Source: Elmis aenea (lineage: Eukaryota; Arthropoda; Insecta; Coleoptera; Elmidae). Taken from it: 64,000 bases of DNA. The stretch covers positions 54,009,415-54,073,414 of the forward strand of contig OX393578.1 in NCBI GenBank assembly GCA_947652605.1, given 5' to 3'. The first letter of the stretch is position 1. Every line of letters starts with the position of its first letter. Both the position numbers and the translations under genes were made by a program. The notes beneath the pieces are model-generated. The model did no database searches. It worked only from the letters and a program-made list of their open reading frames with translations, and was not told the origin of the DNA. This document shows, one piece after another, positions 51,887-63,455 of this stretch.

Positions 51887-53640
51887 TACAAAGACATTGA
51901 GCTGATGTTTAATTGATTGTATAATGTACAAGTTTAAGATAATTATATTAATTATGGTGTTATTAAATCACCAAAATTAGTTAGTCTCGTCTGCATGATG
52001 AACAGGGAGTCAAGTAGGTAATTGAATGATTAATTTGTGTAAAATTAACATAGGTAATGTTTAATTAACATTATAGATAACATGTATATCATCTTTACTT
52101 CCCTCATTATCGCTACTTGGTTTGCAACAAGCTTAAAATTGTTCTCGATGACCAACTACGAGACCGCAACAAGAATTTGCACCGTTAATACGTGGCAGTA
52201 AGTACTACAATTTATAACGTAATTCTAGAAATTACACTTGCTAAGCTTAATATAGGTAAAGTACTTAACTAAAATTGTAATTGGTTAGATGTAAAACGAC
52301 TTGCTATGATTAGATAAAATTCACATCAATACTAGAATAAAAAGAGAACTTCTTCAAGATCTATAAAGCGAATACCCCCCAGAGGATTAAACTGAACACT
52401 CTGTGGAATTTAGATGCGGCACATTAATCTTACTTATGAATAATAGACCATACTGAACTGGAATTGATACAAAATTGATCTGAAAATGTAATAAAAAGTG
52501 CAACTCACAAAATCAATTTAAAATTGTGATTCCGAAAGGAACTATTTCTTTACTAAACAATAATAATAAGAATTCCGCTTTTTAGCTAATTTTACATAAT
52601 TTTCATCCTGCTTATATAATAAATATGCCGGCGGGGATGCCCCGACATTGAACCGCAAAGTATGGTTAACATTTAACCATACTCTAAGATGCAAAAAACA
52701 ACTCGATTAGTTTAAATTCTACACACGATCCTTATCTAAAAATATAAAAATATAGCACTTGCTGTTTTAACTTTGTTTTAGTACTAAAAATGCATTTGAA
52801 TTAAATTATACCCTGCTGTACCTAATTATTTAAAAAGACAAAACGAATTTATTCAGGTGGATATTTCTCTAAATGTTTCCATGAATGTTATAAATGAAAA
52901 AGAATATCAAGAAAACTTATATTAACTCTAAACGCAAATAAAGCATACACATTAAAAATATATAAGAAATAAACTTGAAATATACTCTAGCTTAAAAGTT
53001 TGTACATACCATACAATATACATTTTCACATTCCATTCAATCTTACTAGCAATACATCTTCCAATAAATTTTCTTTTACATTAGTCCTTTGCGAAGTAAG
53101 AATAAATTTTACTTCTATTAAATCTAAACGCAAATAAAACATACACATAAATAATATATATCCAATCAAGTGTATATTCTATATTGATGATTCAATCAAC
53201 AAATTAGAAAGAGAGAATATCTGTACCGTTAATTGTGTTACACGAAATTGCAAGTATAAACAATAAAGTTGTTAATTCATATATTTATATGGAGAAAAGT
53301 GAAGCTCACTTATTTCAAGTAAGATTTTTTACTGCCTAGTAGGAGTCTCCACAACAGGGGTGGACGATATTGAAATTTCGATATCGAATAACGTTGGAGA
53401 GAAACAGTACTATCAGATCTTAAAGAAAAGGGTATAAGAGATTAGAAGACCAAAGTCAAAAACAAAAAAGAGTGGAAGGAAACCACTGAGCTGTGGGCAC
53501 TGTAAAAAAAAAACTCTCTATGTAAAACATTCGAATTTGGTCCACCCTGTACGAGGATGTGTGTCAATGAACACCTTAATTTACGGATTCCTTTAAACAG
53601 AATCTGAATATCAATCTAGAAGTGGCGTTTACATCTAAGG
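51887..53640. other. No recognisable gene
   Basis: AT-rich. A direct repeat (TCTAAACGCAAATAAA then CATACACAT) occurs at 52926 and 53123. CAGGGGTGGACGATATTG at 53356 could be a hAT-like end without partner. Confidence 0.45.
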
Positions 53641-53778
53641 AGGCAATTTACGTATTATTACTGTATTTAAAAAAATCGAATCGGGAATACTTTGCTTATA
53701 GCATGTAATGCCATTGTCAAATTTGTGACGTTTAGTTTTGTATTTAGTTTTTAGTAGAACTGTGAAGATAAATTAACA

Positions 53779-53889
53779 ATGTCAGAACAACTGCATCCTG
53801 CTGCTTGTATGACGATAATTGTTTGGTGCATTCTGGTAGTTATGGCGTACACACCGTCTGGTGGTGGATCTTCTGAAGAAGCTGCGTAG
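53779..53889 (+). CDS. Candidate 36-residue membrane micropeptide
   Basis: The ATG at 53779 has a good insect context (AACA before it). The product begins MSEQLHPAACMTIIVWCILV, continues VMAYTPSGGGSSEEAA, and stops TAG. It has a short polar N-terminus, a hydrophobic span of about 17 residues (10-26) and a small polar/acidic tail, so it could be a single-pass membrane peptide. An AATAAA lies near 54166, about 275 bp on. No family recognised. It may be only chance, or the first exon of something larger, since TAG is followed by GTATAA. Confidence 0.3.
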   Translation: MSEQLHPAACMTIIVWCILVVMAYTPSGGGSSEEAA

Positions 53890-54336
53890 GTATAAAGTAC
53901 GCCTTAGTTGCAACCATAGAAGAGACTTGGTTGTTCAAAAGCTATAACAAAAAATTGTGGAGTGTTTATGTTTACTAATGAATTATATCGGGAAGTTATT
54001 TCTGGGCCACAAAAGAGCAGCATGCATTATTGACACAGGAGTACACATAATAAAATTTAATTTTCGCTAAATTTGGTTTGTAAATTGTGACTGCTAAACA
54101 AACAACATATGTAGATCAAATTCATAATAAGTATAATTAACATGACTATCTGATATGGTTTATAAATAAAATTATTAAGTACTTTACAGAAGTGAGTATT
54201 TTTATTTATCTGTATTTAATACAATTTAACTTTATGGTTTGTTACAATATAATTATCATGTCCTTAACAAATTAAACGAGAGGAAAAAGTTGCTTAAAAT
54301 AAACATCTTAAAGATTTTGTTTTGTTTTTGCATATA

Positions 54337-54990
54337 CAGGGTGAGTCACGACGGACGCCACGGAGATTTATGGCAAATGGCAAATATTCTCCAACTTCCG
54401 TCACAGTTAGATTATGAAGGTCAATAAGGGCTACATTTTAAAAATACTTCCAAACATACAGGATGCTTCAAAAAAGAGTGGCATATCAAAGTTATACTTT
54501 TTCTTATGGAACACCCTGTAAATTTTTACATTTTTGGATTCCTCTTTAAATTTACTTCGAAAACTGGTTAAGGTTGTTAAGTCAACTGTTTTCGTGAAAA
54601 TTGCATTTTCATTAAAATACAGTCTTTCAAAATTTAAAAACCTTGAACAGTCTGAACAAATTCGCTTGGAGATAAGATTGAAAATAGGTTATTTAACATT
54701 TGCAATACCTACATTTTAAAAATATTATACAGGGTGTTTTTTACGCTCGGTCAAACTTGTGAAACTTTAAACATTGATAACTCATTTTTTTTTTAAATAC
54801 AACACCCTATATTTTTTTACACAGACATAGAAAATTTAATTATCCTTCTAAATTATTAAGGCTGTTTTTCACCTAAATTAATATTTTTTGAGATATCGCG
54901 ATTTTATTGTAAATTATTAGGGCAACGTAATATTTTCGAGTAGGCTATGAAGGTAGACAGCGGTAATTTGAAACAATTGTAAGAAAAAAA
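54337..54990. mobile_element. Half copy of a Tc1/mariner palindromic element
   Basis: CAGGGTGAGTCACGACGGAC after TA opens it. The body matches arms of the 45588-47481 element: ACACCCTGTAAATTTTTACA (54511), ATTATACAGGGTGTTTTTTA (54722) and GTCAAACTTGTGAAACTTTA. The opposite arm is not present. Confidence 0.6.
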
Positions 54991-55381
54991 CAAGAGAGTT
55001 ATAATTTTATCTTTTGACTACTCGTTTTTGACATTTTTCTTTGTAATGAAGTTGTAGTTTTACCATTCTTACGTTTACATAGTGGATTCTTAAAATTCTT
55101 TATGCTTATATTCCTTGGACCAGTGTGACAAGACAATAATTACTAAATCATAAACCATTTTTTTTTGTATGTTTACAAGACGACAATGTTCTACCGAAAA
55201 CTGTTACAACCCTTTTATTTTTTTTTTGTTAAAAATTAGCCAGTATTTTTTTAATCAGCGTCTTTATCGCACCTAATACAAAATCAATCGGTTTTTAAGA
55301 CGATGCAAACGAACAAAATCAAATACATGATAAGAGAATTCTACGCGCAAGGCAGGATCTAGCGGTAAAGGAGCCCCGAAG

Positions 55382-56013
55382 GCAGTGGCGCACGCACGGG
55401 GAGATAAGGGTGATAAATCTCCTCCGAAAATTTGAAAAGGACTAAAATTATAATTACCGCATTTCCAAACATATACAATACATCTAAAAATACATATAAA
55501 ATATATTATATTATGTTTGTATATTTTTCTTATAAATGCTATTTTGGGTACGTTTGACCCTCTGGACCCCCCGCACCTCTTTTTTGCAATTCACTTTGTG
55601 TGTCTTGCCCCCTAGGTCATTTTCTAATTTTACCATTACACTGGTCGGGAGGTGTAGACAACACCCAACACGGAGTTCCCAATGGTCGGCTCCGACAAGT
55701 TGGCTAATGAGTAGAGACCTTTAAGGATCTAAATTTTTTATTGCTTTTCATGTAGGGGAGACCGGGGATCAAATAAGTAAGTTTTTGCTTTTATTTTATT
55801 TCTCATAGAGTATAAAAAGCGATTCCTTAGCCCTTTCGGGCAGTGGCGTACGCAGAAAAATATTTCTGGGGGGATATTGTTTTAATTTGCAAAAATAATA
55901 CTGACTAATTTTAAACGGGGCATGGTAATGGTAAAATTAGAAAATGACCTAGGGGGCAAGACACACAAAGTGAATTGCAAAAAAGAGGTGCGGGGGGTCC
56001 AGAGGGTCAAACG
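55382..56013. repeat. Perfect 89-bp inverted repeat with CAGTGGCG-type ends
   Basis: 55551-55639 and 55925-56013 are exact reverse complements over 89 bp (ends CGTTTGACCCTCTGGACCCC and CTAATTTTACCATTAC). CAGTGGCGCACGCACGGGG at 55382 and CAGTGGCGTACGCAGAAAAA at 55843 are like-oriented element ends. The 285-bp loop also contains a pogo P2 terminus, GGGGAGACCGGGGATC (55753). Non-autonomous hAT-like element is likely. Confidence 0.7.
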
Positions 56014-57199
56014 CCTTTAAGCAAACATTTTTATTTTGTAAATAGATAATGTGTATTTTTTTTTAATATGGACGAATTGGCTCAAAGTTATCTAAAATAT
56101 AATTTTACCTTAAAACGCATTAAAAAAAAATTACAATCGCATATAAAAAAAGCAGTAATTTTAGGTTTTTACGACGATCTTCATAAAGAGAATTAGGCTA
56201 ATTAAACAGTTATACAGTTTTCACCAGTGTAAAATTACAGACAGAAAACCAAACACAAAAAATTGCAATTGTTATTTTATAACAAAAACTCTACTATTGT
56301 ATTTACACGAAACAAATAATACTGTTTTTGGCATTATTAAAAGAAAATAAACATCATTTTAACGAGCAATTTTAACAGCAATTCAAACTAATTTAATGCG
56401 CCGTTGTTAACAAAAAACGAATTATAAAGGTATTTACAGTTTACGAAGTTTGTCCTATATGATAAACAACAAACGGGGAATATAAAACAAGTTTTAATAG
56501 GAGATCTTACTAGACTTTCTTTATTCACTTAACCAGCGATGGTAAAGTAAATACGAAGAAATATTTACGGAACAAAAAATAAAATAAGAAATAAACAAGT
56601 GGCAAGAATTTTGCTGCGAATATTTTTTTTTAACAAATTTTTATTATTTGCGTTCAACATTTCAGAAATTTACATACGTAGACATCCTTTGAGGAGATGT
56701 CCTTTTATGTATATGTAGCTGGACTTGACAGAAAGAATTCTTTACAATATATAAAATCCACCGACTTGTAAAACACTACTATATCCGACGCAAAAACATA
56801 ACTGAACCGAAAAAGTTTAATATGTTTCTTAAGGGTACATAATTTTAAAAATAGAACATTATAAGTGGATCAACTTGGATTTATTGGGAACAAAAACAAC
56901 GTAGGTACTAGTTTTCCATGGTAAGAACGCGCCTTTATACAGAGGGTAGGGACCTAAGAAATAAACTCGAGGTTTGTTTCAACAAGCAGTTTAAAACCGA
57001 TCCTTGGATGAATGCATCCGTGAACTATGTACTAATAAATGTATTGCCCATTTTACGACTGGCCTAACTTTAAATGACATTTGCGTCTATTGAGTTCATA
57101 GAAATGTGCGCATCGCTAGGGTAAATACCTTAATAATCTAGCACTAAATGGAATTGGGAGAGCGATGCATAGCTACCTGAGCTCATATACTTTAAAAAT
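56014..57199. other. No recognisable gene
   Basis: AT-rich, no motif or terminal repeat seen. Confidence 0.5.
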
Positions 57200-57480
57200 T
57201 CTGAAGAAATTCGCATGCAAATTAGATTGACAATAGATTATTTAACACTTTGCACTACCTACATTTAAAAAATATTATACACGGTGCTTTTTACGCTTGG
57301 TCATACTTGTGAAACTTTGAACATCGATAACTTATTTTGTTAAATACTACACCCAATATTTTTTTATAGTGTAGAAAATTTGATTGTCTTTCGAAACCGT
57401 TCATGCTGTTTTCCACCTTAAATTGATAATTTCCGAGATATCGCGATTTTATTGTTTAATTATCAGGGAAAAGTCATATA
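57200..57480. mobile_element. Relic of a Tc1/mariner arm
   Basis: AAATTAGATTGACAATAGATT, then AAAAATATTATACACGGTGC and GCTTGGTCATACTTGTGAAA match arms of the 45588-47481 element with decay. No terminal pair. Confidence 0.5.
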
Positions 57481-57610
57481 TTCAAGTAGTCTATGAAGGT
57501 AGACAGCGCTAATTTAAAACAATTAAGTGCTGATTCTGACTATATTGATGTTATCTTTGTTGTATCTCATAATGTTTATCTCAACAACAAGTTGAGTAAG
57601 TGTACATGTA

Positions 57611-58337
57611 CAGGGTGACTTGTGGGAAACGGACGTTTTTTGAATGAACAGAACTCGGTTGATTTTCAATTTTTTTTTTTTTTTTTGCAAAATGAAGAAT
57701 AACATCTGCCATTTGCTATAACAAAGTCAAGTATCCTCTTGAACGAAAAGCATATACTGCAAACGCATCCATGGAAGTTGTTAGAAACACGTTCCCTGGC
57801 CGCGTCATTTCGCGTTTCGGTGGCCCCCAAGATCACCAGACTTATTTTCCTGCGACTTTTTCTTTTGGGGGCACTTAAAAGAACGTGTTTTTGCCCACAA
57901 ACCGCGTACACTAAGGGAGGAAAGATGCCATTACAGAAGAGACGCATTTAATTGACGCACAGCTGCTAGGCCGAGTCATGAATGACTTCAGGCAGAGACT
58001 TGAAACTTGCATTCAGGGGGTGGCCGCCATCTGATGGATATAATTTTCAATAACTAAATAATTATGGTAAATCAAATAGCATATGTTGTTTCTCAATTTG
58101 TAATAAATAAGTTTGCTTTTTCTTGAAAATCAACCGAGTTCTGTTCATTCATTTGTATACTTGAATAAAAACAAACAAAAAACAAACAACTTTTCGTTCA
58201 AGAGGATACTTGACTTTATTATATCAAATGGCAGATGTCATTCTTGACTTTGCAAAAAAAAAAACAAAAAAAAAAAACTTGAAAATCAACCGAGTTCTGT
58301 TCATTCAAAAAACGTCCGTTTCCCACAAGTCACCCTG
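57611..58337. mobile_element. Deleted Tc1/mariner with long inverted ends
   Basis: Ends CAGGGTGACTTGTGGGAAAC and inverted GTTTCCCACAAGTCACCCTG, TA on both sides (57609-57610, 58338-58339). Arms of about 150 bp include CGAGTTCTGTTCATTC and AGTCAAGTATCCTCTTGAAC. The interior keeps a transposase C-terminus. Confidence 0.8.
57785..58036 (+). pseudogene. Tc1/mariner transposase C-terminus
   Basis: One frame reads RWPPRSPDLFSCDFFFWGHL then KERVFAHKPRTLRE, holding the SPDL..CDFF aspartate. A frameshift near 57920 moves to KDAITEETHLIDAQLLGRVM and FRQRLETCIQ, ending GGRHL-like. The N-terminal DDE part is deleted. It is close in style to the other DD41D types but a separate family. Confidence 0.8.
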
Positions 58338-58579
58338 TATTTGTAAATAAATTTAAATACATTTTTCTAAGTGTAAATAACTTTTCTAGCACATTTCATT
58401 ATTTTGTATTTATATAAATTGATTAATTTTTCATTAGTTCGTGCAATTTTGCTTTTGAGGAATTTTCCATTGAAGGAACTATTTTTCGAGCAATGGTATT
58501 CGAGCAATTTTCATTCGAGCAATAGTTTCCGAACAATTTTCACCAAACCTTTATAAATAAGTGCCCCGACAATACAGAT
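58338..58579. other. No gene; short CGAGCAAT repeats
   Basis: The motif TTCGAGCAAT (or TCCGAACAAT) occurs four times at 58487-58545 in front of the LINE. Function unknown. Confidence 0.4.
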
Positions 58580-60117
58580 GGGACAATTTCTGAAACCAGC
58601 CATTTCAAACATAATAATATGTCTATCTATCTACGTCCCACTTCTTACGAGGAAGTCTATAAAATCATAATGTCACTTAAAAACTCAAAATCAACAGGAG
58701 AAGATGAAATCCCAACAAACCTCTTAAAATATACTGCCCACTTGATATCTGAACCTTTAAGTCACCTTTCATTAAAAAATGGCATATTTCCTAACAAACT
58801 TAAATGTGCAAAAATCAAATCAATCCACAAAAAAGGGGATGTAAGTGACATGGGGAACTATAGGCCCATAGCCATACAAACATTAGTAAGTATTTGAAAA
58901 AATAATCTACAACAGAATTGAAAATTACGTAGAACACTTTGGCATAATAAACAACGCTCAAAATGGATTCAGAAAAGGCAAAACAACTACCCGCTCTATT
59001 TACATGGCAATCCGAAATGTACTTCAATCCCTCAATAAAGACGAACAAACACCATGGTCATGTGTGTTGATCTCTCAAAAGCTTTCGATAGTGTTGACCA
59101 CGAGATACTGCTAACGAAATTAGACCACTATGGTATACCCGGGACCGCCTATAACCTTGTAAAATCTTATCTTTCGGAAAGAAACCAATATGTAACCGGA
59201 AAAGACTCGTCAGGTACATTTCTTAAATCTAACAAATAGAAAATCAAAAAAGGAGTCCCCCTAGGATCAATCTTATACATACTGTAAACTAATGATCTTC
59301 CAGATTTTACCAAAACTTCCTTTATACAAATTGCCGATGACACATTTGCTATTATTAGTGACTCGGATTCCAAAAATTCTGAACAAAAACTCTTTGACTG
59401 CTTGGGCCAACTCCAACATTGTTTCACATTAAACAATTTAACTTTAAACGTCATAAAACTAATGTTAGAAAATTTTCTTAAAGTAAAATAACCTCCGACT
59501 TAAAACTTTAAAATAATTCCACAACTATAAATGTTGTTAATAAAATATAATTTCTGGTTTATCTACTGACTCTAGACTGGACTGGTCATACCACATCGAA
59601 CGCCTGTCACAATGCCTGTCACGGTACCCTTCCGCACTAAAAAACCTAAAAAAATTGGTCAGTTCAAACCCGGCCAAAACTGCATATCATGCATATGTTG
59701 AATTTAGGTTACGCTATGCTGTAATTTTTTGGGGTAACGCTAGTGACTTAGAACGCCTCTTTATTATACAAAAGCGATGTATAAGAACTATTTTTGGTCT
59801 AAACTACCGATATTACTGTAGACGCTTTTCGTGACAAAGAAACATTAACTTTTTACGGTCTATTCATTCTCGAAGCCATCCTTTGTCGTAAGAAATAATT
59901 TTGATCTGTTCGAAGTGAATATAAGAAACCATGCAGCCAATACCCGACATAAAAAAAATCCAAAGCCCGATTAAAATATACCTATCTTCAAAAAAATGTT
60001 TCCTCTATAATTATTGCAATATATAACAAATTTAACACATCACCTGAGAGTACAAAAAATATTAAGACATGTTCTAATTTCTAAAGCTTACTATGGAGTT
60101 AGTGAATACCTTAATGA
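58580..60117 (+). pseudogene. LINE reverse transcriptase (CR1/Jockey-like), decayed
   Basis: Ordered RT motifs are readable through frameshifts. First comes KNSKSTGEDEIPTNLLK (58679), then KIKSIHKKGDVSDMGNYRPI (58813). An NGFRKGKTTT-like segment follows at 58960. Then [20 protein letters not shown] (59063), KKGVPLGSIL (59245) and FIQIADDTFAIISDSD (59320, the catalytic ADD box). After it is LDWSYHIERLSQ and LKKLVSSNPAKTAYHAYVEF, with YAVIFWGNASD near 59720. The enzyme core is mostly present but broken by about six frameshifts or stops. The N-terminal endonuclease is absent. Confidence 0.85.
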
Positions 60118-60728
60118 AATCTACTTTAAAAACTCTTTTGAGTACACTTTATTATTCCTATGTTAATAGTATTTTAAATTTTGCTTCTATCATATGGAAC
60201 CCACAATATGACACCTACGATAGTAAAATCGAGGGAATTCAAAAGAAATTCATATCATTTTTGCAAAAAAAATACAAACTTCCAGAGAAATCATATGAAC
60301 AACATTGCAAAGACCTAAACATGCTCTCCTTAAAATCTCGTAGAACACTTGGTGATATAATATTTCTTTACAAAATTATTAACTACAAAATAGATTGTCC
60401 TAATATTTTATCATTAATAAATTTTAACGTACCGAGATTAGGCATACGACACCATTCTCTCTTTTATATAACACCTTGTAGCACAAATGCCTTTTTTAAC
60501 TCGCCAATCAACAGAATTCTTTACTCATATAACCAAACATTCATAAAGAATGATATATTCAGTCCATCATTTCATTCATTTAAACATTACTCTAAAGTAA
60601 TCTTATTTTAATTTAATCACACTTTACAACCGATGTATTCTATTATTAACGAGAACATAATTTGGGTTTGGCCTGTTTTGTTCTGTCCTTTGTAAATAAA
60701 TAAATAAATAAATAAATAAATATAATTT
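60118..60728 (+). pseudogene. 3' end of a second LINE with (AAAT)n tail
   Basis: The open frame 60093-60611 reads LSTLYYSYVNSILNFASIIW, then NPQYDTYDSKIEGIQKKFI and a long C-terminal part with FYITPCSTNAF. This is the post-RT domain of Jockey/CR1-type ORF2 (LV.S.LEYAS.IW.P.Y...I..IQ..F). The stop is at 60609-60611, then about 80 bp of 3' UTR and a run of (TAAA)n at 60692-60722, the usual poly-A-like LINE tail. The first nine codons belong to the preceding LINE, so the frame is a chance fusion across the junction near 60118. 5' truncated. Confidence 0.8.
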
Positions 60729-61603
60729 TTTGTGTATACATATATGTGTATTATCATTATTGTGACATGTTCTACGCCTTTTTGCATATTTAGAACTAAT
60801 AAACACTATTATTATTAATACTAAATTTTACAAAATATTTAAGCAGTAATGTTTTTCATAATAAATTCATTTTGAACTTCGTATTCGAAGTAATATAGCT
60901 TGATATTACATTATTAAAGCCTTATGAGAGGCAGCTGCCTCGTTCACAAACCAAAATTTCTTCCACCAAACGTAATTAATCAGTTATTGTTCTCATTTCG
61001 TAACATCTTGAACTGTTTTAGTTGTCATTGCCTGTGTTTTATTGTATTCAATTTAATCTGATTTGCTCTGGGGGTGTAAAGCTCACGTCTCCGGCCATCT
61101 ACGAGCGAAAAGTCGATTCGCTTATCGGTTTAGAACTGAATCTTTAGAAGTTAATATTGAATTTGGTGCTATTTGCTCTCTGCAAAGGGTTTTGCTCTTA
61201 TCGATAATATGTCTAAACAGGTCACTGGATGTGTAAGGTTGCTGGTTCTCTCAGTCAAAGCGTTAAAAGCGTGTTTTGTCGTGGTGGAAATGAAATAGTC
61301 GCAGGAAATAAATTCATTGTCTGAGACTAACCACTGAGTTATACATAAACACGACTAGGAGGAAATTGTGCTAAGGAGCATTAACGAATTAAACTTCGCT
61401 GTAAATTTTCAAGATAGTTTTAACCTTGAAACAGTAAACAGTCGCAAGTAATTAATTATTTAGCAACCATTAAAAATAATTAGTACTTAAAATTTACCAG
61501 TTTTACCAATTATCTAAAATAATAGGAGTACAATAAACTGAAATTTTACATTTTTGTAAACAAATCTCTCTTTAAGTAAGGCAGTTAAAAAAAATGGTTA
61601 ATA
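60729..61603. other. No recognisable gene; possibly low-copy DNA
   Basis: Slightly more GC-balanced than its surroundings at 60920-61350. No coding motif, terminal repeat or splice pattern that I could build on. Confidence 0.45.
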
Positions 61604-63133
61604 GGGTAACTGCTAAAGTAACGGCCTTTATGTACCCTAAATTTAATGGCATATAATAAGAATTCTAAATAAATTTAGGGGATTTTATTAATTAGTGTGC
61701 AAAGTTTAATCATGTCTGTTTGAAACTACAAACTTTTTTGGCAATAATTTTGGTAACAAAAATAACAAACCATATACCTGGAGGACGTTGCAGTCGCAAG
61801 TGAGAAATGGCGCAGTGCATGTGAATACCTTAAGGAGAGTGCCAATTTTGAATAGCTTATTTTATTATTAATTATTGTTTGGCGTAATAATATTACAAAC
61901 TGTATAACCTTATGACACTATAAAGTGACAAAAATACGTAATTTTATGACTACAGTTTCAATAATTGATTTATTTGTAGGGTGGCATAATAAAAATCTGA
62001 AAAACTATAGTTACTGGCATAGGCGGCCAATAACTAGTACACCTGAATCATAGATAAGAAACAAACCTGAATTCTGCCTAGATTTAGTTATTAACCGTGG
62101 CCAATGACTAAAGTATTGTATGGCAATAACTAGGTATACACAGTGTAAATTTGACCGGCAAATTTTAATTTCCTGAAAACGTCAAAAGTAAAATGAGGTT
62201 GTGTTTATAAAAAAAAAAACAATAAGAACGATGTAGAAAAAGCATTAAAGGCTGTGAAAAATGGAATATCTAAACGAGAAGCTTCGAAGATGTATAATGT
62301 TCCTAGGACCACATTGCAGTTCCGCCTATCCGAAAAATTTGTTGAAGAACGCCATTGTCCTTCTTCAGTACTGACTCATTCCGAAGAAGCTATAATTGTG
62401 GCCTGGCTAGAAGAAAGCCAAAAAAAGGTTTTACCAAATGATTTGACGATATTAAGCTATCTGTTGAACAGTTTCTAGAGGATTCCAAAAAAAAAAAACT
62501 TGTTAAAAAACAATACACCTGGAAGATGATGGTTTAAGTTTAAGTCATTCTTGTCGTGGCATCCGTACATAGCATTAAGTTAAGAAAAGAATAAAAAACT
62601 AAAATTACTTGAACAAAAATCAAACAAAGTTCAAATAGTATCAAATGTGCTAATAAGTGATAATTTAAAATAGCCAATAACTAAGTTATGTGATAAAAGT
62701 AAAAATACTGAAGTAACCAAAGAGAACAAAGAAGATGTTCACGTCAAAGATTTATTTAAAAAGTTTGATATTGACCAAGAGATTGAGAAACCACCTAATG
62801 AAGACTATATTCAAAACAAATGTTTAAATAACAAAGTTGTGTTTGGTTTATGTTTTACTTGTTGCTATAAGATTAATAGCAACCATTTTGTAATAAAATT
62901 TAACACATATTGCAGAAAAGACAAGCTAAACTACCAAGTGCGTAGTCTTTTAAAAATAATTTATTTTTACCATTAGAAACTTATGATGCATCAAATTCGA
63001 ATTTTAAATATGAAAATAAGTTTATTGGTCTACACTAAATTTCAATTTTTGTATTTTATCGACAAATTAATTAATTATCTCACTTTCGATATGAAATTTT
63101 GCTTAAGGGGGCCAATAACTATAGCAGTTACCC
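61604..63133. mobile_element. Pogo-like element (family P3), internally deleted copy B
   Basis: Ends GGGTAACTGCTAAAGTAACG and inverted counterpart ATAACTATAGCAGTTACCC, TA flanks (61602-61603, 63134-63135). The plus strand carries the HTH part (62254-62478), a CENP-B-like remnant and a decayed C-terminal finger near 62840-62940. It has the same deletion layout as copy A (25292-27252) and is inverted relative to it. GGCCAATAACTA-type motifs recur near both ends. Confidence 0.8.
62230..62520 (+). pseudogene. psq/CENP-B-type HTH region of pogo-like transposase
   Basis: KNGISKREASKMYNVPRTTL then QFRLSEKFVEERHCPSS is the psq-type HTH, followed by LTHSEEAIIVAWLEESQKKV and, after the deletion, FLEDSKK-like sequence. 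The clean frame at 62254-62478 ends at LLNSF with a stop. In the family this part binds the terminal repeats. The catalytic core is deleted. Confidence 0.75.
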
Positions 63134-63235
63134 TAATTGCTTATCGAAAATTAACGGGGGGTTTTTACATAACTTTTTTCTTAGACATCTTTTTTCGGTG
63201 TTACAACCCGCTAAAGAGAATAGTGCAGTTGCATT

Positions 63236-63455
63236 CAAAATGGCTTCCTATTACTAAAAATGGAAAAATATACAGGGTGGTCCATTTGAAATAATAAAGT
63301 TAGGGTCATTTCCGGCGAAACCAGAAGTGAAACAATAGTGTACATATGTTCAAATATTCGGGTTTTTTACACATATCTATGTCTAAAATTTCATTTATTT
63401 AAATACAAAACTAAAGAAAAATAAGGAGTATCCAGAACTCAGTTATCTACCTGCG
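63236..63455. mobile_element. Terminal part of a DD41D-family copy (inverted)
   Basis: AAAATATACAGGGTGGTCCA, TTTCCGGCGAAACCAGAAGT and CAATAGTGTACATATGTTC match the first 200 bp of the 31235-34452 element in reverse. It ends at CCAGAACTCAGTTA. Single end only. Confidence 0.7.

Noticed and set aside
53340..53375. CAGGGGTGGACGATATTG as a hAT terminus
   Set aside because: No opposing end or target duplication found.
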